A DNA stretch of 17,685 nucleotides from Christensenella sp. UBA941 (GTDB lineage: Bacteria; Bacillota; Clostridia; Christensenellales; UBA941). The number at the start of each line of letters is the position of its first letter. Position 1 is the first letter of the stretch. A program made the translations under genes and the position numbers. Shown piece after piece: positions 6,267-12,403 of the stretch. The notes under the pieces were generated by a model that saw only the letters and a list, made by a program, of their open reading frames with translations, was not told the DNA's origin and did no database searches. The stretch covers positions 1 through 17,685 of the forward strand of contig DBDD01000288.1 in the NCBI GenBank assembly GCA_002293365.1, read 5' to 3'.

Positions 6267-7067
6267 GTGTCAAACTGCAAAATCATCGCAGTTTCGCTCG
6301 AAAAGGGCGGCGTGGGCAAAACCGCGACCACGTTGAATCTTGGCGCTGCGCTAGCGCGGGCCGGAAAGCGCGTCCTGCTCGTGGACTTCGATCCCCAGAG
6401 CTCGCTGACGGTATCGCTCGGGCTCGCACCCGAAGATCATATAGAGAATATCGCCGCGCTTATGCGGGACGCTATTTCGGAAAAGCCAATAGACGCAAGC
6501 GCCGCCATCGTCCGCAAGGAGAGCATGGATGTCATTTCCGGGCATATTGAGCTTTCCGCCGTGGAGCTTTCGCTTTCAGGCGTTTTTTGCGATCACTTTC
6601 TGGGGAGCATACTAACCCCGGTGCGAGCCCGCTACGATTACATACTCATCGACTGCGCGCCGAGCTTGGGCATGCTTACGATCAACGCCCTCGCGGCGGC
6701 GGACAGCGTGCTCATACCCATGCAGGCGCAGTATTTGAGCGCCAAGGGCGTGGAACTGCTTCTGGGCGTAATATTCAAAATGCGCAAGCGCATCAACCCG
6801 AATCTTGCCATAGAGGGCATACTCATCACCATGCGCGACAGGCGCACGCGCCACGGCCGCGAGATGGTCGAAGCGATCAAAGCCGCGTATGGCGGGAACA
6901 TGCGCATATTCGAGACGGAAATCCCCGCGTCGGTGCGCGTGAGCGAGGCGGCGGCCGCTGGCGTATCGATCTTCACGCACGACCCTGTCGGCGGCGTCGC
7001 AAGGGCGTATGCCGCTCTGGCTTGCGAAGTCGACAATGCGGGCTGCATGGAGGCTCGGGATGCCTAG
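6267..7067 (+). CDS. parA: ParA-family partition ATPase
   Basis: ParA is a DNA-binding ATPase that works with ParB to segregate plasmids, conjugative elements or chromosomes. The 266-residue protein has the deviant Walker A KGGVGKT (residues 13-19, with the signature lysine at 13), the A' box LLVDFDPQSS (37-46), and Walker B YDYILIDCAPSLG (about 118-130). It has no extended N-terminal HTH domain, so it is a short, Soj-like form. The start is GTG 6267, with AGGAGG 10 nt upstream. It overlaps parB by 8 bp. The pairing with this particular ParB type suggests a conjugative element or plasmid rather than the chromosomal soj-spo0J locus, which would be expected near rnpA/gidA genes. Confidence 0.92.
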   Translation: MSNCKIIAVSLEKGGVGKTATTLNLGAALARAGKRVLLVDFDPQSSLTVSLGLAPEDHIENIAALMRDAISEKPIDASAAIVRKESMDVISGHIELSAVELSLSGVFCDHFLGSILTPVRARYDYILIDCAPSLGMLTINALAAADSVLIPMQAQYLSAKGVELLLGVIFKMRKRINPNLAIEGILITMRDRRTRHGREMVEAIKAAYGGNMRIFETEIPASVRVSEAAAAGVSIFTHDPVGGVARAYAALACEVDNAGCMEARDA

Positions 7068-8049
7068 ACCGAAGATCGAGCTAAAATCCTTCAACGATAT
7101 GTTCGCGCTGCACGGTGAGGACGAGCGCGCGCGCGGCGAAGCGCGGGCTGCGAACGCGAGCGATGAAAGTCGAAACAGCGGCCTAACAAGTGTGCACGGC
7201 AACCGCGAGTCGCTGCAAATCCCGCTTGTTCAGCTACATCCGTTCGCGCATCATCCGTTCAAACGCTATAGCGGCGCGAAGATGGCAGAGATGGTGAAAA
7301 GCGTAAAGGAGCACGGGATCATCACGCCGATCCTAGTCCGGCGGCGCGAAGAGGGCGGCTGGGAGATCATCTCGGGGCATAACCGCGTTGAGGCCGCGCG
7401 GCTGGCGGGGCTAAAGACGATACCCGCTTACCCGCGCGACGCAGACGATAACGCCGCCGCTATAATGATGGTGGACAGCAACTTCCACCAGCGCGAGAAG
7501 ATACTGCCGAGCGAGCTGGCGTTCGCGTATAAGCTGAAGCTGGAGGCGATTAAGCGGCAGGGGGAGCGTAATGATTTAACTTCGCGACAAATTGGCACGA
7601 AGTTGCCGGGCGGGCGCTCGGACGCCGCAATCGCTGAAACCGCAGACGAGAGCGCGCGCAGCATTCAGCGCTATATACGCTTAACGGAGCTTATACAGCC
7701 TTTGCTCGACAAGGTGGATTCAAATAAGCTCGGGTTTGTTCCTGCCGTCTTGCTGTCCTATCTTTCAAAAAAAGAGCAGGAAGCTCTGAATGAGACGCTG
7801 GACGCGCGGGTGAAAAAACTGACCGTCCGGCAGGCGGAGGCGCTGAAGCAGCGCTCGCAGGAAGGTACACTTGATGAGAGGGCGATGCTTAATATCCTGG
7901 ATGAGAAGCGCGAGGACGCGGTTAAGGAGGTTAAGATTAAGTACGGGCAGATTCGGCGCTATTTTTCACCTACGGCTACTTTGGAAGAAATCGAAGAGAG
8001 GATTGTGAAGGCGCTGGAGGTTTTGAGGAAAGTTGAGGCCAGAATTTGA
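7060..8049 (+). CDS. parB: ParB/Spo0J-family partition protein, conjugative-element type
   Basis: ParB binds centromere-like sites and stimulates ParA. From ATG 7060 (GGAGG 6 nt upstream, overlapping the parA stop) it has 329 residues. A poorly conserved, charged N-terminus (1-50) is followed by the ParB/Srx domain: the strand IPLVQLHPFAHHPF, then EHGIITPILVRR and ISGHNRVEAARLAGL (about 107-121), the nucleotide-binding box in the GHNR form rather than the chromosomal GERR form. MVDSNFHQREKILPSE and the HTH region with ARSIQRYIRLTELI follow, then a helical C-terminus. This pattern, including the phrase QGERNDLTSRQIGTKL, matches ParB proteins that I recall from integrative conjugative elements of gut Clostridia. 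No relaxase, coupling protein or integrase is visible. Confidence 0.9.
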   Translation: MPRPKIELKSFNDMFALHGEDERARGEARAANASDESRNSGLTSVHGNRESLQIPLVQLHPFAHHPFKRYSGAKMAEMVKSVKEHGIITPILVRRREEGGWEIISGHNRVEAARLAGLKTIPAYPRDADDNAAAIMMVDSNFHQREKILPSELAFAYKLKLEAIKRQGERNDLTSRQIGTKLPGGRSDAAIAETADESARSIQRYIRLTELIQPLLDKVDSNKLGFVPAVLLSYLSKKEQEALNETLDARVKKLTVRQAEALKQRSQEGTLDERAMLNILDEKREDAVKEVKIKYGQIRRYFSPTATLEEIEERIVKALEVLRKVEARI

Positions 8050-8095
8050 GTTTTCCCGTTAAACTATATTCCACATACGTTCACTCCTTGCGCTC

Positions 8096-9310
8096 CTACT
8101 CGGATAGCAAGAAGTCAATGATATTCTGAAAACGCACCCCCTCATGGTCGGTTATATAGGTCTTGTCCAAGGAGAGTATCGTTTTCTCATAATTATCGCG
8201 GATATCGATGAGCGGCGATAGCTCACGCGCTTTCACGCGCTCGTCCATCATGCTCAGCGTAACCTGATAGTACTTCCGGCTGTCCTGGCGGATTGCGAGA
8301 AAATCTACCTCGCTGTCGTACCATTTGCCGATAAACACCTTGTATCCGCGTCGGAGCAGCTCAAAATATACCACTGTCTCCAGCACATGGCCGATATCGC
8401 CGTCGGAATAACCCGTGAGCGAGTTTCTGATTCCCGTGTCGGCGACATAGTATTTTGACAGCGTTTTCAACTGCTCCTTGCCTTTGATGTCGAAACGGTG
8501 CGCCTGATAAACGATATACGCCTTCTCCAGCGTATCGAGATAGGCGGCGATTGTGGAGGACTTGACATTTTCGCCTTTTTCCTGCGCGCTGAGAAAGCCG
8601 CTTATCTTATTTGACGAGATAATATTCCCGGTGTTGCTGATGACATAGCGCACGATCTTCTCGAGCAACGTTACATCCTTGCTCTTACTGCGCGCGACAA
8701 CGTCCTTAACGATAACGGTATTATATATTCCGAGCAGAAATTCGTTTATTATAATGTCGTTCTGCGGGAGCGTAGTTACCGCGGGCAGGCATCCATATTT
8801 TAAATATTGCCTGAATTTATCCTCCACGCTCCATTCAGCGGGCAAGTGCTCAAAGAGTAAGAATTCCTTGAAGGACAGAGGCAGCATTTTAATTTCTACA
8901 TAGCGCCCGGATAGCAGCGTCGAAATATCAGACGAGAGCATATACGCGTTGGAGCCCGTGATATAGATGTCCACATCGATATCGCTCTCCACGCTCAAGC
9001 TGTTTACAGCTTTCTCCCATCGCTTGACCTGCTGAACCTCGTCGAGCAGCAGATAGTATTTGCCGTTAGCCGAGACGCGTTCGCGCACGAGCTTGTAGAA
9101 TTGATGATACTCGACGATTTCATCGTAAGCCATCAGTTCAAAGTTGATCTCGATGATATGATCGCCGTCGACGCCGTCTTCCAAGAGCTCCTGCTTGAAC
9201 AGCTGAAGAAGCGTGGATTTTCCGCAGCGCCGCAGTCCAGTTATAACTTTAATCAGCTTATTGTCCTTATACGCCCTCAGGCGCTCCATGTATTGCTCGC
9301 GCTGGATCAT
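8096..9310 (-). CDS. AAA+ ATPase with DUF4143 C-terminal domain
   Basis: This is a 404-residue member of the common AAA_14/DUF4143 family, whose cellular role is still unclear. Walker A is GLRRCGKST (about 25-33), Walker B YLLLDEVQ (about 86-93), a sensor-like TGSNAYML follows, and an LSGRY arginine occurs about 20 residues later. The DUF4143 part contains YVADTGIRNSL, GHVLETVVYFELLRRGY and SEVDFLAI...YYQV, a layout reminiscent of PD-(D/E)XK nuclease folds. Full length is retained. ATG 9310 is preferred over TTG 9316 because GGGAG lies 9 nt upstream. It has its own promoter-like box and a strong dyad at the start. It converges with parB, leaving 46 bp between the stops and no terminator that I can see. 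Confidence 0.9.
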   Translation of the reverse strand: MIQREQYMERLRAYKDNKLIKVITGLRRCGKSTLLQLFKQELLEDGVDGDHIIEINFELMAYDEIVEYHQFYKLVRERVSANGKYYLLLDEVQQVKRWEKAVNSLSVESDIDVDIYITGSNAYMLSSDISTLLSGRYVEIKMLPLSFKEFLLFEHLPAEWSVEDKFRQYLKYGCLPAVTTLPQNDIIINEFLLGIYNTVIVKDVVARSKSKDVTLLEKIVRYVISNTGNIISSNKISGFLSAQEKGENVKSSTIAAYLDTLEKAYIVYQAHRFDIKGKEQLKTLSKYYVADTGIRNSLTGYSDGDIGHVLETVVYFELLRRGYKVFIGKWYDSEVDFLAIRQDSRKYYQVTLSMMDERVKARELSPLIDIRDNYEKTILSLDKTYITDHEGVRFQNIIDFLLSE

Positions 9311-9333
9311 TAACAATCACTCCCTGATTGTTA
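9311..9333 (-). promoter_or_regulatory. Perfect 9-bp dyad at the start of the DUF4143 ATPase gene
   Basis: TAACAATCA (9311-9319) and TGATTGTTA (9325-9333) are perfect inverted arms around a 5-nt spacer CTCCC, which on the coding strand is the ribosome-binding GGGAG. The dyad touches the start codon on one side and the -10 box on the other, the classical position of a repressor operator. Confidence 0.65.
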
Positions 9334-9361
9334 TTATACGGCAGATACTTAAAAATTTAAA
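9333..9361 (-). promoter_or_regulatory. Putative promoter of the DUF4143 ATPase gene
   Basis: On the minus strand, -10 TATAAT (9333-9338) is preceded by 17 bp and a weak -35, TTTAAA (9356-9361; four of six consensus bases). The predicted start near 9326 falls inside the dyad, giving a leader of only about 16 nt. Confidence 0.5.
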
Positions 9362-10161
9362 CACTTTTTCCTGCCCGGGGGTAAAAGTTGTATGGCTCGC
9401 CCGCCCCTTATAAAGACCGGCATCGCCTCAATCGGGCATTCAACCTCTATTGACTGTCCGCCAGTATACTCGCTGCCAGTATTCATATCCATCCAGCGGC
9501 ATCCGGCAGGAAGGTACACCGTGCGCTTGCGTGCTCCGGCATATAGCACGGGCGCGACAAGATAGCGCCAGCCAAACATATATTCGTCCTCAACCGACCA
9601 GCATGTTTGATCCTGCGGGAACTCGTAGAACAGCGGCCGCATAATGGGTGAGCCCTTTTCGTGGGCTTCCTCCATCAAGCTCCGCGTGTAAGTACGCAAT
9701 TCCTCGCGAATATTCAGATAGCGCTTGCATATTTCATACACCTTCTCTCCGTAGCTCCAGACCTCGTTGCTCGCCCCGGACAGGCATATCGCGCCGCCGG
9801 TCGTGCCCACCTGCGGCTGCTTGGACTCGCGGTCGCCATGCAAGCGCATGACCGGGCAAAACGCAGCCCATTGGAACCAGCGTATGAACAGCTCACGGAA
9901 CGCTTCGTCGCTAGGATCGCCGCCGTGGAAGCCGCCGATATCCGTCGTCCACCAGGGTCTGCCCGCCATGCCCATATTCAGCCCCGCGGACAGTTGGTTG
10001 CGCATACATTCGAAGCTCGAGGCGATATCGCTAGACCAGACCAGCGCGCCGTATTTCTGGCTCCCCGCCCAAGCGCAGCGAAGAAGATTTACGATATCCT
10101 TCTGCCCCTCGCGCCGCATGCCCTCGTAGCAGGACTTAGCGTATTCCACCGGATAGATGTT
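9349..10161 (-). pseudogene. GH31 alpha-glucosidase/xylosidase remnant, catalytic-domain C-terminal part
   Basis: Similarity to GH31 glycosidases begins abruptly at NIYPVEYAKSCYEGMR. It includes the acid/base motif VWSSDI, GRPWWTTDIGGF, FRELFIRWFQWAAFCPVMRLHG, MRPLFYEFP, and EYMFGWRYLVAPVL, ending with MPVFIRGGRAIQLLPP. The N-terminal sandwich and the first half of the barrel, including the nucleophile Asp, are missing, as are the C-terminal sandwich domains; the protein stops soon after FIRGG. About 270 residues remain of an expected 650-800. Without the nucleophile it cannot be an active retaining glycosidase. Upstream it abuts, in another frame, the cut MalG gene. It is not a copy of the intact GH31 at 12404-14752: sequences differ clearly. 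Confidence 0.85.
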
Positions 10162-10735
10162 GCCAACCCGTGAAGCGGTTGCAGCCGTCTATATGCGCGG
10201 CTTCTTCCATTTCCTTCGGAATCGCGGCGAAGAAGTTTTGCAAAATCAGCACGGAGAACGGAATGCCGTACGTCGCGTCGGCGAGCATGGCGGCGAGCGG
10301 AGTATTGTAGATGTTCATATTCCTAAACATGATAAACATCGGCGCGAGCAGCACGGATACCGGCAGCATCTGCGTGATGAGGAAGCTCATCAGCACGGCC
10401 TTTTTGCCTTTAAAGCGATACTTGGCTATGCTGTACGCGGCGGGTACGGCCAAGACGACCGAGATTGCCATCGCGCCTATGGCGATCATGAAGCTGTTGC
10501 CAAACGAGCGGAACATATTGAAATCGCCCATATCGAGCTGTGCCGAATATGATTTCGTATTGATAATCTCGGGCCAAATGGTGGGCGGAATCCGGAATAT
10601 CTCCTGCTCGGTTTTTAAGGATGTATTGAGCATCCAATACATCGGGAACAGAAGCATCAGGAGGATAAGAATGGCCGCGACGCTCATCAAGACATTTTTT
10701 CGCCCCGCAAACGTCTTTTCCAAACCGAATTTCAT
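10136..10735 (-). pseudogene. MalG-type sugar ABC permease remnant (cut after the EAA loop)
   Basis: This is a carbohydrate ABC transporter inner-membrane subunit of the MalG class, cut at its 3' end. From ATG 10735 it has about 190 native residues: a first membrane helix (about 12-32), LKTEQEIFRIPP, three or four further helices, and the EAA loop MEEAAHIDGCNRF that docks the ATPase. Immediately after this loop the frame leaves the family, reading GWQHLSGGIR then TAA, because GH31 sequence is joined near 10162-10171. Loss of the last one or two membrane helices should inactivate it. The ATG overlaps the MalF remnant's stop (ATGA), so the original operon coupling is still visible. A TTG at 10756 is in frame but encodes a glycine run that is really the ribosome-binding region. 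Confidence 0.88.
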
Positions 10736-11016
10736 TTCTCCGCCGCCTCCTCCCAATACGCGTATTTGACATAGATGATGGCGAACACCATGAGGATTAC
10801 GAGCAGCACGTTCGCTATCGCCGCGCCGTCGCTGTATTTGAACAGCTCAAAGGATTGCTTGTAGGAATACGTAGACATCATCTGCGTCGCGTTGACAGGC
10901 CCTCCGCTTGTCATAACGTAGACGAGGTCGAAGACCTTAAAGGTGTAGATAAACCCAAGAATCAGCAGCGATTGAATGGTCGGCTTCAGCATGGGCAGCG
11001 TAATGCTCGTAAACTG
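10732..11016 (-). pseudogene. MalF-type sugar ABC permease remnant, C-terminal part
   Basis: Only the last third of a MalF-class permease is present. Family similarity starts at QFTSITLPMLKPTIQ, the end of the EAA loop, continues through LGFIYTFKVFDLVYVMTSGGP (split over one membrane helix and the conserved TSGGP) and THE-type loop ATQMMSTYSYKQSFE, and ends with the last helix and WEEAAEK. Around 200 N-terminal residues are gone. Reading upstream, the same frame passes a single TAG (11017-11019) straight into the solute-binding protein remnant, so the deletion joined two genes in phase. No start codon with a ribosome-binding site serves this fragment. Confidence 0.87.
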
Positions 11017-11613
11017 CTAGCGCCTTGATCCGAGGCCGTATACGTTGCCGCTGGTCAGCGCCTTAGCGGCGTCTTTCAGTTCCGCCCATGTGGTCGGCGG
11101 CGTTACGCCTGCGGCGGAAAGCATGTCGGTGTTGTAGTAAAGGGCCAGGCAGTTGATACCGAACGGCATGCCGTAGAGCGCCCCGTCGAGCGTTGCGGAG
11201 TTGATCGGGCCTTCAAAGTATTGGCTGACGTCGAACTTGCCCGTGATGTCCTCGAATATTCCCATGATGGAGTAAGAAGCGTGATCGGGAGAGTCGATGA
11301 TGACGAGATCGGGAAGTATATCCGCCGAAGCTCCCAGCGAGAGCTGTTTCTTGAAATCCGCGAAGGGTACGTAATTGGCGCTAACCGTCGTGCCGGGGTT
11401 GTTCGCGTTATACTCGGCGATCAATTCGCCCAGAGCGACTTGGTGTCCGGGTGTTTCCCAGTAGTACCAAATCTCGACGTCGCCAAAGCCTTCGGGCGCG
11501 GGATATGGCGCGGGTTCAGCGGGCGCAGGCGCTGGAGCCGCAGGCGAGGCACAACCGGCCACAAGCGCTACCAATAATACGATTTAAAGCAAAACCGCAA
11601 AACGTTTCTTCCT
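11017..11613 (-). pseudogene. Solute-binding lipoprotein remnant (start lost, nonsense in signal peptide, 3' cut)
   Basis: This is the extracellular sugar-binding lipoprotein of the decayed transporter. The lipobox LVAGC, a Pro/Ala linker, then VEIWYYWETPGHQ and YGMPFGINCLALYYNTDML are typical of family 1 binding proteins. About 180 mature residues of some 420 remain; the frame ends VYGLGSRR-TAG where MalF sequence begins. In the same frame upstream, the signal peptide reads KKRFAVLL, then TAA (11584-11586), then IVLLVALVAGC. The codon that should be ATG, 8 nt after a GGGGG ribosome-binding run (11622-11626), is AGG (11611-11613). So at least two point lesions and one deletion are present. 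A TTG at 11574 opens the longest uninterrupted frame but sits inside the signal peptide. Confidence 0.88.
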
Positions 11614-11640
11614 TTACTGTTCCCCCTATTATATTTATAT

Positions 11641-11676
11641 GTGTAATTACAGTGTAATCCTTTAAATGCTTGTAAT
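11641..11676. promoter_or_regulatory. Repeated TGTAAT motifs upstream of the decayed binding-protein gene
   Basis: GTGTAAT occurs at 11641-11647 and again at 11652-11658, an 11-bp period equal to one helical turn; TGTAAT recurs at 11671-11676. The first part also reads as overlapping palindromes (TGTAATTACA at 11642-11651 and ATTACAGTGTAAT at 11646-11658). The place, just upstream of an ABC-transporter gene and beside an AraC-type regulator, suits an operator. Evidence is positional. Confidence 0.4.
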
Positions 11677-11714
11677 AAATACGAGGATTCTTGGATAGGA
11701 GGAATAAACTAAGC

Positions 11715-12080
11715 TTATTTATTCAAAGTCCTGTACTGTGACGGCAATTGACCGGTAGATTCCTTAAACACCTTGCTGAAATACTTCGGATCGGAATAGC
11801 CAACGCTTTGAGCAATTTCGGAGAGCTTCATCTCCGTGCCGATAAGGAGCGCCTTCGCTTTATTCGTGCGGTGGTTCTTTATATACGCCGTGAAATGCAC
11901 GCCTGTCTTTTCCCGAAAGAGCGTCCTCAAGTATTCCGGCGTTAAGTTCGGCGTGCCCGCGATTTCATCAAGCGTAATGCCCGTATGATAGAATTCGTGA
12001 ATCAGCGTTTTCGTGCGATTGACCGTGAGGCTCGCGGTTTCATCGGCGTTTTCCTTCGGCGTCCGCAGCGCTGCGCGCCC
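11715..12080 (-). pseudogene. AraC/YesN-type response regulator remnant (DNA-binding domain)
   Basis: This is the C-terminal 121 codons of a YesN-type response regulator. Both helix-turn-helix motifs of the AraC domain are intact: ITLDEIAGTPNLTPEYLRTLF and KLSEIAQSVGYSDPKYFSKVF, followed by the usual ending TGQLPSQYR. The CheY-like receiver domain and most of the linker are missing. Upstream the frame is closed by TGA (12081-12083), where sensor-kinase sequence in another frame takes over; the join is near 12065-12080. An ATG at 11930 would give a 71-residue peptide with only one complete HTH. Such regulators normally activate the neighbouring sugar transporter. Confidence 0.85.
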
Positions 12081-12397
12081 TCAAACCCGTGGATAATCGC
12101 GTTTTCAACGAACGGCTGTAAAAGCATCTTATGGATTCTCGCCGGTTCGATTCCCGGTTCAACCGATATTTCGCTTTGAAATGAATTCTTTAGCCGAATC
12201 TTTTGCAGCGTCAGGTATTGGTTCATCCAGTCGATCTCTTCTTTGATCGTGACTATGCCGTTGCTGTTGTGAACGCCATAGCGCAGTATAGCCGCCAGAG
12301 CGCCGATGGCGTTGCTTATCTCATAAATTATCGGCGCCAGTGATGTTACGAGGAAAGATATCAGCAATCGTGTATAGAGTTTTCGGTTTTTTGCCAT
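12002..12397 (-). pseudogene. YesM-type sensor histidine kinase remnant with two internal losses
   Basis: The first 24 residues (MAKNRKLYTRLLISFLVTS...) are a typical YesM start with the first membrane helix. They are joined in frame to the middle of the kinase core: EISNAIGALAAILRYG, VTIKEEIDWMNQYLTLQKIR, and the ATP-binding N box LLQPFVENAIIHG. The extracellular sensor domain, HAMP region and the phospho-accepting histidine box (HFLYNTL-like) are absent. After FEG the remaining ATP-binding boxes are also gone, and 24 unrelated residues follow through the response-regulator sequence in the wrong frame. About 105 native residues of some 590 remain, so no kinase activity is expected. It starts 7 bp after the intact GH31 stop codon. 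Confidence 0.87.
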
Positions 12398-12403
12398 GAT
12401 AAT

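Noticed and set aside
6587..7202. Long frames on both strands overlapping parA
   Set aside because: The ParA Walker motifs fix the real frame; the others are His/Arg-rich shadows.
8096..9310. Novel defence system made of parAB plus the DUF4143 ATPase
   Set aside because: The ATPase is on the opposite strand with its own promoter, its family is widespread and mostly solitary, and nothing ties it to parAB beyond adjacency.
9661..10173. 170-codon plus-strand frame opposite the GH31 remnant
   Set aside because: It is a shadow: the minus-strand frame has clear GH31 motifs, and the plus-strand product is arginine/alanine-rich without family features.
11628..11633. TATAAT on the minus strand as the promoter of the decayed binding-protein gene
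   Set aside because: It lies 1 bp before the GGGGG ribosome-binding run, so transcription would start inside or after that site, and no good -35 is present at 17 bp.
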